Assembly: GCA_965216885.1 (NCBI GenBank)
Contig: OZ244208.1
Location: forward strand, 1,612,001 to 1,676,000
DNA length: 64,000 nt
Source of the DNA: CAYNJG01 sp965216885
Lineage (GTDB): Bacteria > Planctomycetota > Planctomycetia > Pirellulales > Pirellulaceae
Direction: 5' to 3'
Both the position numbers and the translations under genes were made by a program. The notes below the pieces were generated by a model, which ran no database searches, had not been told where the DNA came from, and saw only the letters and a list, made by a program, of their open reading frames with translations. Positions 1-8,959 of this stretch are shown piece after piece (positions within the stretch are counted from its first letter, which is position 1; each line of letters starts with the position of its first letter).

Positions 1-769
1 GTGAAATGCCCGACCGGATCGCGAAAGAAACTGGCGGGCATCTGGCCATAATATTCCATCGCCTGAAAAACCTTATCCCAACCGACCCGCTCGGCCAGGT
101 CGTAAGCTCGCAGGCCCTTGGCAATGCGTTCATCGGTATCGCTGAAATCCCTAAACAGGAAATAACGAAGGCTGGGGAAGTAGGTGAATCGAACAAAGGG
201 ATGCAGGCAGAGCCATTTCATAATCTTGCATTCGAATTTGGAAACCGCCTTGGCGACGCCGGGAGCAACCGTCAGTTCCTGTTCGCTGCGAAACGACTGT
301 TCGAACACATTCTTCTTTTCCTGCGGACTGAGCTCGACGTTGCTTCGACGCGCGTGGTGCACGCGATTCAGGGCGTCCAGCAGTTCAGGAGGCACGATTT
401 CGTCGGCGCCGCCGCTTCGCCGTGAAGCTTCGTGAATTCATAGTTGGCGTAGGTGTCGATACAGACCTGACGGTTGACCTTACGAAAACCTTCGGAGAAC
501 TCACGCAGGATACCAAGCCGAAAAGCTTTTTCGCTGGGGCTGTAGCAGTAACGATAGGCAATGAGTCGACCAAGGCTGCCGCCGGCTTCGAAGTAGCTGA
601 GTCCCCACAGAGCACCATGGGCGGCGATTTGGGAGAACGCGTGATTCCGGCCCGAATCCATATACATGTTGGTGAGCACGGCGACGCGTTGGCGTATGTC
701 CATCAGGTTGCCGGCGAGCACTTCACCTTCGGCCTTGAGCTTGTCATAGACGTCGTGGAAGTCGGGCAT
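1..769 (-). pseudogene. Unrecognised protein gene with an apparent frameshift, 3' end beyond the window
   Basis: Reading leftwards from an ATG at 769, a 133-residue frame begins MPDFHDVYDKLKAEGEV and stops at 368. Another minus-strand frame is open from 437 to the window edge and encodes protein-like sequence (beginning around DEIVPPELLDALNRVHHARR, later FECKIMKWLCLHPFVRFTYF and GQMPASFFRDPVGHF). The two read as one protein if a one-base shift is allowed between 437 and 369, near a GC-rich stretch at about 404-420. A separate downstream gene could only start at a GTG within the overlap, and no Shine-Dalgarno sequence precedes it. I do not recognise the family. It is either a sequencing or assembly indel, a young pseudogene, or less likely a recoding site. 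Confidence 0.55.
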
Positions 770-954
770 CGTTATCCTCGTGTGATCTACAGGGGCTGCA
801 AACCATCCGCATACGTATCAAACCGCAATTCGAAATACAAAGTAACGACGGCGCGAGCGGAACACTTCGCGAAGCTGCCTTGCCCACTCGGTTATAGTTC
901 AAGCTCGAGACACATAGTGTATCAAACGACTTTGTGATTTGCGCAGAAGCCTGA

Positions 955-1392
955 ATGGAAGGAATGAGCGAAGCCATGGGCACGGGAATGGACGAGGGAA
1001 TGAACGGCCGGCAGGAACAGAACAAGGCAAATGCCATGGCGTTTTATGATCTGATGTTCAATCAGAATCAGCCCGCGGCAGCGGTCGAGAAATTCGTTGG
1101 CGACGAATACATTCAACACAACCCACACGTCGCGGACGGCAAAGCGGCCTTCATCGCCTACTTTGAACGTATGGCGGAAGAGTTTCCCGGGAAGCGGGTC
1201 GAGTTCAAACGCGTCTTTGCTGAAGGAAACTTTGTGGTATTGCACTGCCGGCAGGAGTGGCCGACGGATGCCGACAAGGAATGGGCGGGCATCGACATTT
1301 TTCGATTCGACGATAATGGAAAAGTCGTCGAGCACTGGGATGTGCTGCAAGTCGTGCCACCAAAGATGCTACACAATAACACCATGTTCTAG
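955..1392 (+). CDS. NTF2/SnoaL-like small protein
   Basis: A protein of up to 145 residues with the SnoaL-like (NTF2 superfamily) pattern: an N-terminal helix (AMAFYDLMFNQNQPAAAVEKF), then YIQHNPHVADGKAAFIAYF, then beta strands VVLHCRQEW and IDIFRFDDNGKVVEHWDVLQ. The His-Asn-Pro and Glu-His-Trp-Asp positions are typical of the polyketide-cyclase-like members. Such proteins are small soluble alpha+beta cones that may be isomerases, hydrolases or simple binders, so the substrate is unknown. Several ATGs lie close together (955, 964, 976, 988, 1000) and the N-terminal Met/Gly-rich stretch is probably not part of the fold; a start at 1000 is possible. It stands alone, divergent from the gene at 769. 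Confidence 0.75.
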   Translation: MEGMSEAMGTGMDEGMNGRQEQNKANAMAFYDLMFNQNQPAAAVEKFVGDEYIQHNPHVADGKAAFIAYFERMAEEFPGKRVEFKRVFAEGNFVVLHCRQEWPTDADKEWAGIDIFRFDDNGKVVEHWDVLQVVPPKMLHNNTMF

Positions 1393-1480
1393 GCGTACTC
1401 GCAGTGCGGCACGGACGCAGGTCAACAGCACGGTCCATCAGGAACGGCGAGACAGGTTGGTCACAGTTCCGCGAACCGCG

Positions 1481-2419
1481 TTAACGCATCAGCCACGCAA
1501 GAACGGCCTTCTGGGCGTGCATGCGATTCGCAGCTTGCTCCACGATGCGGCTGCATGGGCTATCGATCACATCCGCGGTCACTTCCTGACCACGCTTCGC
1601 CGGCAGGCAATGCAGGAAGATGGCATCCGGGGCGTTCTTCATCAGAGCCGCGTTCACCTGGTGACCTGCGAAGGCTTTTTCGCGTTCCTTCTGCTCTTTT
1701 TCCTGGCCCATGCTGGACCACACATCCGTGTAGACCGCATCCACGCCGCTGACGGCTTCGGCAGGATTGGTTACGTGGTGCAGCGTGCCAGTACCATCCA
1801 GGCTTTCAAGGGTTGAGATGAACTCGGCATCAAACTCGTAACCTTCCGGTGCCGACAGTCGGAACTCGACGCCCAACAATCGACAGGCGATCGCGAGGCT
1901 GCGCGAAACATTGTTCCCGTCGCCGACGAACGCCAGCGAGCGACCTTCCAGCGAACCGTGGACTTCCTGCAGTGTGAGGATATCTGCGAGCGCCTGGCAG
2001 GGATGTGCCAGGTCCGTCAGGCCATTGATGACCGGGCAATCGCAGTACTGCGCCAGTTCCTCAATGGATGCATGCGTGAACGTGCGACAGACAATCGCGT
2101 CGGTGTATTGACTGAGCACTCGGCCGAAATCGTTGACCGGTTCTCGTTTTCCCCAACCGACATCTTGCCCCAGATAGAGGCTGGTGCCACCGAGATGCGT
2201 CATGGCCGCTTCGAAGCTGACGCGCGTCCGCAATGACGGTTTGGAAAACAGCAGCCCCAACACGCGACCGGGCAACAGCGGCTCGCGGATGCCCTGCTGG
2301 AATTTCGTCTTCAGCGAGATTGCCAGGTCCAGCAGTTCGGTAATCTCTTCTTTCGAAAGATCGAGTAGTGTCAGTAGGTGACGCATGGTTGAATCCGGAC
2401 TTTCAATGGTTGCGGTCAA
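1481..2419 (-). CDS. argF: Ornithine carbamoyltransferase
   Basis: A 312-residue cytosolic enzyme making citrulline from ornithine and carbamoyl phosphate, the sixth step of arginine synthesis. The carbamoyl-phosphate loop is SLRTR at residues 62-66, where most homologues have STRTR. Other active-site motifs are HPCQALAD (139-146), the ornithine loop DVWSSMGQE (232-240) and HCLP (270-273). Length is normal for an anabolic OTC. It is the last gene of an argB-argD-argF run on the minus strand, 95 bp after argD. The Thr-to-Leu change in the first motif is conservative in position, since the two arginines that bind phosphate are kept. Confidence 0.97.
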   Translation of the reverse strand: MTATIESPDSTMRHLLTLLDLSKEEITELLDLAISLKTKFQQGIREPLLPGRVLGLLFSKPSLRTRVSFEAAMTHLGGTSLYLGQDVGWGKREPVNDFGRVLSQYTDAIVCRTFTHASIEELAQYCDCPVINGLTDLAHPCQALADILTLQEVHGSLEGRSLAFVGDGNNVSRSLAIACRLLGVEFRLSAPEGYEFDAEFISTLESLDGTGTLHHVTNPAEAVSGVDAVYTDVWSSMGQEKEQKEREKAFAGHQVNAALMKNAPDAIFLHCLPAKRGQEVTADVIDSPCSRIVEQAANRMHAQKAVLAWLMR

Positions 2420-2514
2420 TTTCCAATCTCCAACATCAAACGGCAGTTCGCGAAAGCAGCCAAAAGGGCCGCATGGGGCGGATGCATGACCCGCGGCGAC
2501 GCCTGCCTGAAGAG

Positions 2515-3711
2515 TTACGCCTGTTGTTGCCTGATAACATCACAGAGGATGTCACAACCGTCGTGTACCTGTTGTTCGGTGACGTTCAATGCGGGCAACA
2601 GTCGGATGACGGTCGACTGCGTGCAGTTGACCAGCAGCTGTCGCTCCATGCAGGATTGCACGACAGGCGTTCCATCCAGCGTTAGCTGAATGCCGATCAT
2701 CATGCCCTTCACTCGCACTTCTTCGACGATTTCACACGATTCTTGCAGCTCCGTCAGCCGTGCCAGAAAGACGTCCGCCATCTTTTTGGCATGAGTCAGA
2801 AGATCCTCGGACTCGATCATCTCGATCGTTGCAATTCCGGCTCGAGCGGCGATGGGGTTGCCGCCAAACGTGGCCGCGTGCATGCCGGGCCGCAGGCTGG
2901 GAGCAATCTCCGCCGTCGTCAACATGGCTCCGCCGGCGACACCGCCGCAGACAGCTTTGGCCAGTGTCATGACGTCGGGCGTCACGCCAAAGTTCTGATA
3001 GGCGAACCATTCGCCCGTTCGACCACAACCAGCCTGGACTTCGTCGAACATTAACAGCAGTTCGTTTTCGTCAGCCAGTTGACGTAGTCCCTGCAGGAAG
3101 CCGTCGGGAGGAATCTGAATTCCCCCTTCGCCCTGAATCGGCTCGACAAGAATCGCGCAAGTCTGATTGTCGATCAGGCCTTTGACCGCTTCGAGGTCAC
3201 CGAAGGGAGCATAGTGGAAGCCGGCGACCATTGGCCCCAGTCCCTCGTGGTACTTGGGTTGTGCCGTCGCCGCGGTCGAACCGAGCGTACGCCCGTGGAA
3301 GCCGCCTTCGAAGGTGATGATCTTGTAGCGTGACGAGTCGCCGTGAAGTCGCGCCAGTTTGATGGCCGCTTCATTGGCTTCCGTACCTGAATTGCAGAAG
3401 AACGCCTGGCCGCCAAAACTGCGCTCGGACAGCAGTCGGGCCCACTGTCCTTGCGATTCCATATACCACGTGTTGGGCACATGAATCAGCTTGGCCACCT
3501 GCTCCTGAACGGCTTCGACGATTGGGGCCGGGCAGTGTCCCAACAGATTGCATCCCCAACCGGGGAAGAGATCCAGGTACTTTTGACCCTTTTCGTCCCA
3601 AACGTACGAACCTTCTCCGCGAACCAGCGTCACCGGGTAACGACGGTAGTTCGGAATCACATATTGTTCGAACAGATCAATCGTCGACGACTCGGACGTG
3701 GTGGATGACAT
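2515..3711 (-). CDS. argD: Acetylornithine aminotransferase
   Basis: A 398-residue class III PLP-dependent aminotransferase that converts N-acetylglutamate semialdehyde to N-acetylornithine with glutamate as amino donor. Visible family marks are NSGTEANEAAIKLAR (about 108-122) for PLP phosphate binding, the pyridoxal-binding aspartate in MFDEVQAGCGRTG (D223), and the Schiff-base lysine K252 in TLAKAVCGG. Full length for ArgD/Lat-type enzymes. Its place between argB and argF supports the arginine role over the related ornithine or succinylornithine aminotransferases. It starts 68 bp after the argB stop. Confidence 0.96.
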   Translation of the reverse strand: MSSTTSESSTIDLFEQYVIPNYRRYPVTLVRGEGSYVWDEKGQKYLDLFPGWGCNLLGHCPAPIVEAVQEQVAKLIHVPNTWYMESQGQWARLLSERSFGGQAFFCNSGTEANEAAIKLARLHGDSSRYKIITFEGGFHGRTLGSTAATAQPKYHEGLGPMVAGFHYAPFGDLEAVKGLIDNQTCAILVEPIQGEGGIQIPPDGFLQGLRQLADENELLLMFDEVQAGCGRTGEWFAYQNFGVTPDVMTLAKAVCGGVAGGAMLTTAEIAPSLRPGMHAATFGGNPIAARAGIATIEMIESEDLLTHAKKMADVFLARLTELQESCEIVEEVRVKGMMIGIQLTLDGTPVVQSCMERQLLVNCTQSTVIRLLPALNVTEQQVHDGCDILCDVIRQQQA

Positions 3712-3779
3712 CGCGTCCTCCCGGGTTCAGGTGAAATTTGTCAAAACGTAGGACTCGCGTGGGCGAGCTGGGTTCGCCT

Positions 3780-4655
3780 CTAGTTAACGATCTCGGTCCC
3801 CACACCACTGTCGGTGTAAATCTCCACCAACAGGGAATGCTTGAGTCGACCGTCAATGATGTGAACCTTGCCAACGCCCGCCTCGAGCGTTTCCAGGCAC
3901 GATTCGATTTTGGGAATCATGCCCGAGGCAATGGAACCGTCGTTGATCAGTTTGCGAGCTTTCGAGGCATTTAGCGAATGAATGAGCGTGTCGGGGTCGT
4001 CCTTGTCCAATCGCACGCCGTTCACATCGCTGAGAAAGACCAGCTTGTCGGCGTTCAGGGCGACGGCGACGGCCGTTGCGGCCGTGTCAGCATTAACGTT
4101 GTATTTCTGCCCATGGTCATCGACGCACATCGACGGAATCACGGGAATGATGTCGTCCTTCACTAGCTGGTTGAGCAAAGGGGCGTCGACGGTGGTGACC
4201 TCGCCCACAAACCCCAGATCCACGTCGGAACCATCTGCCGCCACCAGCGAAAGTTTGCGGCCCTGCAATACGTTCCTCGATCGGAAGTTCAGCGCCTGCG
4301 AGTGTCCTTCAAGATCGCGAATTCGCTCGGCCAGATCCTCGTTGATCTGGTTGACCAGCACCTCTTCGACGATCGCAAGGCTGGCTTTGTCGGTGAAGCG
4401 TCGACCCTGAACGAAGTTGGGTTCGATGCCCGCAGCGTCCATCGCACTGGAGATTGCGGCACCTCCACCGTGGACGACCACCGGACGCATGCCGACGGTC
4501 TCCATGAATACGATGTCGTTGAGGATGTTCTCCAGCGCGTTGGCGTCCTTCATGACGCTACCGCCCAGCTTGATGACAGTCGTCTGCCCGCGGAACTGAC
4601 GAATCCAGCTCAATGCTTCTACGAGCACATCCGCTTTTCGAATCGCATCTTCCAA
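3780..4655 (-). CDS. argB: Acetylglutamate kinase
   Basis: A 291-residue amino-acid kinase that phosphorylates N-acetylglutamate with ATP, the committed and usually arginine-regulated step of the pathway. The Gly-rich ATP-phosphate loop IKLGGSVMKD is near residues 28-37, the substrate loop VVVHGGGAAISSAM follows, and the late IPKIESCLETLEAGVGKVHIIDGR segment is characteristic. The N-terminal extension (MEDAIRKADVLVEALSWIRQF) resembles the helix used by hexameric, arginine-inhibitable enzymes, so feedback inhibition is plausible. First gene of the argB-argD-argF run, about 37 bp downstream of the start point predicted from a promoter at 4699-4728. Confidence 0.97.
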   Translation of the reverse strand: MEDAIRKADVLVEALSWIRQFRGQTTVIKLGGSVMKDANALENILNDIVFMETVGMRPVVVHGGGAAISSAMDAAGIEPNFVQGRRFTDKASLAIVEEVLVNQINEDLAERIRDLEGHSQALNFRSRNVLQGRKLSLVAADGSDVDLGFVGEVTTVDAPLLNQLVKDDIIPVIPSMCVDDHGQKYNVNADTAATAVAVALNADKLVFLSDVNGVRLDKDDPDTLIHSLNASKARKLINDGSIASGMIPKIESCLETLEAGVGKVHIIDGRLKHSLLVEIYTDSGVGTEIVN

Positions 4656-4698
4656 GTGACTGTCTCTGCTTGGGACAACGTGACGGGGGGAATCCCGA

Positions 4699-4728
4699 AT
4701 TTTAGAAGCCTTTAATCGGCGATGTCAA
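4699..4728 (-). promoter_or_regulatory. Sigma70-type promoter of the arg operon
   Basis: On the minus strand, TTGACA (4728-4723) is followed after 18 bases by TAAAAT (4704-4699), close to the sigma70 consensus. Transcription would start near 4692, leaving a leader of about 37 nt before argB. No ARG box was recognised. Confidence 0.6.
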
Positions 4729-5020
4729 CGCACGGGACCACGACTATTCGCGGTCCCGGGTCTGTATTCCCATCGGTTTTCCGTGGTGTCGGCATGTTGT
4801 GGCGGTGCGGAAATGCGTCTTCGTCGCCCGAAAACACGCTAGTTCCGACTTTCTCGTTGAATTCGCCCAGATCCGGCCAGGTGGCGCCCACGATACAGCC
4901 CCACGTAGGGCCGAAATGGTCACTGCGTGGGCAGATTTGGTCGATGTCGATGGAGACGAAGGAACGTCCTCAAACCGCACGGATTAGCGTCCCCCCAATT
5001 CCGAACGTCGGGAATCGAAC
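4729..5020. other. Intergenic stretch without a recognised gene
   Basis: Together with the argB promoter to its left, this makes a gap of about 365 bases between the divergent argB and the small gene at 5021. Short open frames exist on both strands but have no family resemblance, no convincing Shine-Dalgarno site and no codon pattern like the neighbouring genes. I see nothing else in it. Confidence 0.5.
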
Positions 5021-5329
5021 ATGGCTACGCGAATCTTTCTGATGGGTGCAATCATCCTGTTCCTTGGGGCACAATTGCGTGCTGTGGATACGTTCGTGTT
5101 GAACGAAAAGGTGACCAAGGTCGTCCAGCGGCGATTCATTGAAAAAAAGGCCGCCGAGCAGCCCGCCGTTGTCAAAGCGACGATGTTCGATCCCTATCTC
5201 GCTGCTCCCGAAGTACAGGAAGTTACCCTTCCCAAGAACCAGCGAATTACGCCGCCAAGGTGGTTGGGCTGGTCATTTCTATCGATTGGCGCTGTTCTGG
5301 TGACAACCTGCCCGCTGTTTCGGAATTAA
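5021..5329 (+). CDS. Small hypothetical membrane protein
   Basis: A 102-residue protein with a hydrophobic segment at residues 4-22 (IFLMGAIILFLGAQLRAVDTF), a charged middle (VTKVVQRRFIEKKAAEQ) and a second hydrophobic segment near the C-terminus (WLGWSFLSIGAVLVTTCPLF). It would sit in the membrane with its middle section on one side. I recognise no family. The regular alternation of charged and hydrophobic segments supports a real gene. It stands alone between the arg operon and the STAS gene; a possible link to either is unknown. Confidence 0.55.
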   Translation: MATRIFLMGAIILFLGAQLRAVDTFVLNEKVTKVVQRRFIEKKAAEQPAVVKATMFDPYLAAPEVQEVTLPKNQRITPPRWLGWSFLSIGAVLVTTCPLFRN

Positions 5330-5535
5330 GCCCGTTTGGGACGCCATGGGCAGCAGCCTGTTTCCAGGAACTCCCAGTGCGGCCGGCGGGACCGGGTGTG
5401 GCTGCTTGAAGTGCCCGTGGTAAGCGGCTGGCTGAACGTTCGCTTTCCCGGTTGGCTTGCCCGCCTGGAGATGCGAGCCGTTTTGTGAGCCATTGGTAGC
5501 CCTGTGCCACAACCACGGGGAGACGACACGTTCGC
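5330..5535. other. Intergenic stretch without a recognised gene
   Basis: Left part of a gap of about 325 bases before the STAS gene. Minus-strand open frames here are rich in Arg, Pro and Ser and look like non-coding translation. The only supported element in the gap is the promoter at 5536-5563. Confidence 0.45.
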
Positions 5536-5563
5536 TTGACAGCCGGTGTCAGGTACCTAGTAT
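5536..5563 (+). promoter_or_regulatory. Sigma70-type promoter before the STAS gene
   Basis: TTGACA at 5536-5541, a 16-base spacer and TAGTAT at 5558-5563 form a near-consensus housekeeping promoter. Transcription would start about 5570, roughly 85 nt before the STAS gene. Confidence 0.5.
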
Positions 5564-5655
5564 TAATGGTTTGCACCCGTAAAATTGCAGCCTGCCGTGC
5601 CTGAGTTGGGCACTGGGTTTGGGATGCACCATTTTTCGACCGGAAGGCGCCGACC

Positions 5656-6009
5656 ATGGCTGACCGCCTTGAGTTGTCTACTGAAGGAAGCGTAACTGTA
5701 GTTCGCTTCAAAGATCAAAAGCTCCTTGATGAGATCGACATCCAGCAAATGGGTGCCGAACTGAATGCGATTGTCGAGAGCGGCGAACACGCGAAACTGC
5801 TCCTCAATTTCGAGGACGTCGGCTTCCTTTCCAGTGCTGCCCTTGGAAAGTTAATTTCGGCTCGCAAGAAGGCCAGCAAATCGGGCGTTGATCTGCGGAT
5901 GTGCAGCATCAAGCACGAGTTGTTGGAAGTTTTCAAACTGACTGGTTTGGACGCGGTCTTCGACATCAAGGATACGCAGCAGGACGCACTTGCGGCATTC
6001 GGCGACTAA
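5656..6009 (+). CDS. STAS-domain anti-anti-sigma factor (SpoIIAA/RsbV type)
   Basis: A 117-residue single STAS domain. The phospho-switch loop is LLNFEDVGFLSSAALGKLI (residues 49-67), with the serine pair at 59-60 in the place of the regulatory serine of SpoIIAA/RsbV; the preceding strand VTVVRFKDQKLLDEIDI and the closing helices fit the fold. In this system the unphosphorylated protein captures the anti-sigma kinase and so frees a sigma factor or another partner. The gene for such a kinase begins 59 bp downstream, which supports a partner-switching pair. The start at 5656 is preceded by a GGAAGG-type ribosome site. Confidence 0.9.
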   Translation: MADRLELSTEGSVTVVRFKDQKLLDEIDIQQMGAELNAIVESGEHAKLLLNFEDVGFLSSAALGKLISARKKASKSGVDLRMCSIKHELLEVFKLTGLDAVFDIKDTQQDALAAFGD

Positions 6010-6068
6010 TCCAGTATCCAGGCAAATAATACTTCTGGATATGGACTTCTTTGTTACGGGTGTCGTTG

Positions 6069-6503
6069 ATGCAGCCAGAGAATGACGACAAACCGTGTCG
6101 TTTACAGACGGTTGGCGACGGCCAGGCAAGGATGGCGCTGTTGGATCAGTTCAGTGATGAATTGACTCGACTGGGCTGGAGTTCGTCGGAAGTGTTTGGC
6201 ATTCAGATGGCGGTCGAGGAATCGGTCTCGAACGCGTATCGCCACGGCAATCTGGAAGGCCAGCGTGGGGACGTCGAGATCACGTACCGGATCACGGACC
6301 GTGAATTCGAGTTCGAGGTGAGCGATCAGGGGGAAGGGTTCGATGAATCCCAAGTTCCGGATCCCACGGATTCGGAGAACCTGGAAGGCCTTACCGGTCG
6401 TGGTCTATTGTTGATGCGTAATTTCATGAACGAAGTCAACATTCGTGACGGTGGCAGCACGATTTCGATGCGAAAAATCCGCTCTACTTCAGAAGCAAGC
6501 TGA
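6069..6503 (+). CDS. Anti-sigma regulatory kinase (RsbW/SpoIIAB type)
   Basis: A 144-residue GHKL ATPase of the serine-kinase anti-sigma class. The N box is EESVSNAYRHGN, the G1 box DQGEGFDESQVPDP and the G2 box GRGLLLMRNF, all in order, followed by strands typical of HATPase_c_2. It should bind ATP, phosphorylate the STAS protein encoded just upstream and sequester a client. No sigma factor or PP2C phosphatase gene lies nearby, so the client and resetting phosphatase are encoded elsewhere. ATG 6069 is chosen over a possible in-frame TTG at 6051 because the homologous region starts after it. Confidence 0.9.
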   Translation: MQPENDDKPCRLQTVGDGQARMALLDQFSDELTRLGWSSSEVFGIQMAVEESVSNAYRHGNLEGQRGDVEITYRITDREFEFEVSDQGEGFDESQVPDPTDSENLEGLTGRGLLLMRNFMNEVNIRDGGSTISMRKIRSTSEAS

Positions 6504-6507
6504 GGCA

Positions 6508-6536
6508 TTGCGGGTCAAATTCCGATGGACTATTAT
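6508..6536 (+). promoter_or_regulatory. Promoter of tRNA-Asn
   Basis: TTGCGG (6508-6513), a 17-base spacer and TATTAT (6531-6536), placing the start about 20 nt before the tRNA. Confidence 0.5.
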
Positions 6537-6563
6537 CAGTAGTTTGATCAAGCATCAAACCGA

Positions 6564-6639
<76 letters not shown>

Positions 6640-6679
6640 CTTTTAAGCCAAATCAACTTCGTACAACTACGAATCAGAT

Positions 6680-6716
6680 AAGGACTTAGGGCAACAAGCC
6701 TTGAGTCCTTTTTTTG
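6680..6716 (+). terminator. Intrinsic terminator after tRNA-Asn
   Basis: The stem AAGGACT (6680-6686) pairs with AGTCCTT (6704-6710); an inner AGGGC/GCCTT helix extends it, and a run of T follows directly. This is the clearest rho-independent terminator seen in the window. Confidence 0.85.
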
Positions 6717-6748
6717 TTCCGTTATCGAATACGGAACATTTACGGAAC
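6716..6748. repeat. Inverted and direct repeats of the word CGGAAC
   Basis: GTTCCGT (6716-6722) is the inverse of ACGGAAC (6731-6737), and ACGGAAC recurs at 6742-6748. Coming directly after a tRNA and its terminator it could be an old integration border, but no integrase or second tRNA 3' end is present. Confidence 0.35.
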
Positions 6749-7022
6749 GACGTTGGCCTCGTATTGCACTCGTATCGATGTTCTCGGCGAGAGGTCCTCT
6801 GTAGGATTCCTCAACTTATGGGAGCATTGCAAATGGCGTGGCTTGATTGCGAAACACGAACGGGCAACTCCCATTTGCCGCTGGCAGTGGGAAAAACAGC
6901 AATTACTCACGATGTCTGGAGTATCCTGAGCCGGGCATCGCGCGGCAATTCCTGGTATGCTGGTCCACGATGCAACTGGGCAGGCATCGTAGACGCGTGG
7001 GAACAGGTGACCTCATTTCCCT
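6749..7022. other. Intergenic stretch without a recognised gene
   Basis: Part of a gap of about 400 bases between tRNA-Asn and the DUF1559 gene. Plus-strand open frames overlap this region but show no family resemblance. The DUF1559 gene has its own ribosome site at 7023-7030. Confidence 0.45.
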
Positions 7023-7037
7023 CCGGAGGGTTCACGC

Positions 7038-7955
7038 ATGGATCGTCTTCGACTTCAGCGAGCAACGACTCGCACCCGCGGTTTCACACTGGTTGAATTG
7101 CTTGTGGTGATCGCGATCATCGCGATGCTCGTCACTCTCCTGCTGCCAGCCGTGCAGTCAGCACGCGAAGCAGCACGCCGAAGCCAGTGCCAGAACAACC
7201 TGCGGCAAATTGGCCTCGCCGTCGCCAACTTCATGGACACAAACAACGAAGTCCTTCCGATGGGTCGCGACGAAACGAATCAATTCGCTCTCGCATGGTC
7301 GTTCCGCATCCTGCCCTTTATGGAAGAGTCGGCCGTGCACGATGCCTTCGTGGAAGGCAAACGCGTCGAGGACCCCGCGAACGCAATTGCAATGCGAACA
7401 CCAATTCCATCCTACATCTGCTCGTCGCGCCGGTCGCCTGACGATCTGGTCGACTTCGACAATAATGACTCTGCATCACGGATAACCCGTGCAGCAGCAG
7501 CTGGCGATTACGCCGCGAGCGCCGGCCCGTTCGTGCAATACGGCAACAACGGCGAGAAGAGCTCCAGTGAATCGGGTGTCATTTACACTCGCTCGGCAGT
7601 CAAACTTCGTCAGGTTACCGACGGCACCTCAAAGACACTCCTGGTCGGGGAACGCCACGTGATCCCCAAAGGCGGCATCGCAGAACGAAACGGCTTCGGC
7701 GACTACGATCGCGGCGACACGGCTTTCCTCTCCGGCGACAACCCGTGGACGATCTTCGGTGCAACCTCGCCAGGCTTTCCGACCAGTCGCTTCGATCGCA
7801 ACATCGACAAGTTCGGCAGCGAACACACGGGCGCAGTCGCACAGTTTGTGTTCCTCGATGTGCACGTAAAACCAATCGACTACTCGATCTCAGCGACGGT
7901 ACTTCATTCGCTGGGCGTGATTGCTGATGGCGCTGTCATCCCGGAAGAAAACTAA
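7038..7955 (+). CDS. DUF1559 protein with prepilin-type N-terminus
   Basis: A 305-residue planctomycete-type DUF1559 (SBP_bac_10) protein. It begins with a short basic leader and the prepilin cleavage/methylation motif GFTLVELLVVIAIIAML at residues 15-30, followed by LLPAVQSAREAARRSQCQNNLRQIGLA. Near the C-terminus, TDGTSKTLLVGER and the segment from HTGAVAQF to FLDVHVKPI match the DGTSNT and H-X9-DG signatures of the family. These proteins occur in many copies in planctomycetes and are presumed surface or pseudopilin-like; no defined role is known. A strong GGAGGG ribosome site (7024-7030) sits 7 bp before ATG 7038. A small lipoprotein gene follows. Confidence 0.93.
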   Translation: MDRLRLQRATTRTRGFTLVELLVVIAIIAMLVTLLLPAVQSAREAARRSQCQNNLRQIGLAVANFMDTNNEVLPMGRDETNQFALAWSFRILPFMEESAVHDAFVEGKRVEDPANAIAMRTPIPSYICSSRRSPDDLVDFDNNDSASRITRAAAAGDYAASAGPFVQYGNNGEKSSSESGVIYTRSAVKLRQVTDGTSKTLLVGERHVIPKGGIAERNGFGDYDRGDTAFLSGDNPWTIFGATSPGFPTSRFDRNIDKFGSEHTGAVAQFVFLDVHVKPIDYSISATVLHSLGVIADGAVIPEEN

Positions 7956-8040
7956 GCCGGGCCCATTTTGTTCACGTAGTGAGGCACCTCCCGTCGGGAG
8001 GGCCACAAGCAGTAGCCAGCTGGCGAGGGGCACAACCAAC

Positions 8041-8496
8041 ATGCACAACAAGCGCATTCTTGCTTTCACGATCGCAATCACCGCCGCGACTCTCATGGCT
8101 GTCGGATGCAGCAAAACTCCCGAGAAGCTCTTTCCCGTCAAGGGCGTTGTCTCGGTGGGTGGAAATCCACTCAACGGCGGGACCGTGCAGTTTGAAATGA
8201 AGGACAAGGGAGAAGCCACCGGCAAGGTCTATACGTCGGCGGGCGAGATAAACGAAGACGGTTCGTACGAACTGATGACATTCGGCAAACGCGGCGCGCC
8301 CGCCGGGGATCATCGTGTCTGGGTCTCTCCCAACCTCGCCCAGATGCCGGACAAGCTTGGCGTCAGCTTTGAGCGAAACAGTCCCATCCCAAAAGAATTC
8401 ATGACGCCGATCGATTCGACCCTGAGCTACACCGTCGCGGAAGAGTCGAATACCATCAACGTCGAAGTACCAGAGACGCGTCGAAGGAAAAAGTAG
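8041..8496 (+). CDS. Small lipoprotein, carboxypeptidase-regulatory-like
   Basis: A 151-residue lipoprotein: signal peptide residues 4-20 with lipobox LMAVGC (Cys at about 21), then a beta-rich domain FPVKGVVSVGGNPLNGGTVQF typical of the small lipoproteins that accompany DUF1559 genes in planctomycetes. These usually start their mature part with KLYPVKGKVTVDGKPL-like sequence. It ends with a basic tail. The start is ATG 8041, shortly after a GAGGGG ribosome site. It lies 85 bp downstream of DUF1559 in the same direction and is probably co-transcribed. Function unknown; the fold suggests a cell-surface binding or structural role. Confidence 0.85.
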   Translation: MHNKRILAFTIAITAATLMAVGCSKTPEKLFPVKGVVSVGGNPLNGGTVQFEMKDKGEATGKVYTSAGEINEDGSYELMTFGKRGAPAGDHRVWVSPNLAQMPDKLGVSFERNSPIPKEFMTPIDSTLSYTVAEESNTINVEVPETRRRKK

Positions 8497-8959
8497 CGGT
8501 TTTCACTTGTGCGTGCTGAGTGCAGGAATTTGAAACCAAGAGGCAACGAGATCAAAGAAGTGCCGCCGCCCGCCTCCGTGCTAGCCGCGCTTCTGTGTTT
8601 CTATCTTTAAGCCTGAGAATCGTTCTACAGTGCCTACATGGCAACACTTAACTCTTCCCGCATGTCGCAACCGTGGTTCATGCTCGGCCCGATGCGATGA
8701 CCGTGCATGAGTGGGTGTTTCTGAGCCAAGTAACCAGCCAGGATCACTCGTGGCGAGCTGCGGTTGCCCGTTTGATTATCTTTCGTCGATGATTTGCCGT
8801 CAGCCCAATTACCCATCGGACTTTTGGGAGGCCGCCCACGTATTACGTATTGAATTCGGTGAGTTACTGAGATGCGCCAATCGATACCAGAGTTATGCAG
8901 ACTCGTGGCGCTGACACCTCTCGACCAACGGGGGCCTGGCAGACGTTCAGAACTGCCGG
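8497..8959. other. Convergent intergenic stretch, nothing recognised
   Basis: 463 bases between the 3' ends of the lipoprotein gene and the minus-strand gene ending at 8960. Only short open frames with no similarity that I recognise, no clear stem-loop with a T run, and no RNA gene signature. Confidence 0.45.

Noticed and set aside
1097..1816. 239-residue plus-strand open frame
   Set aside because: Its first part overlaps the NTF2-like gene out of frame and the rest is the complement of argF; composition is Arg/Ser-rich with no family pattern.
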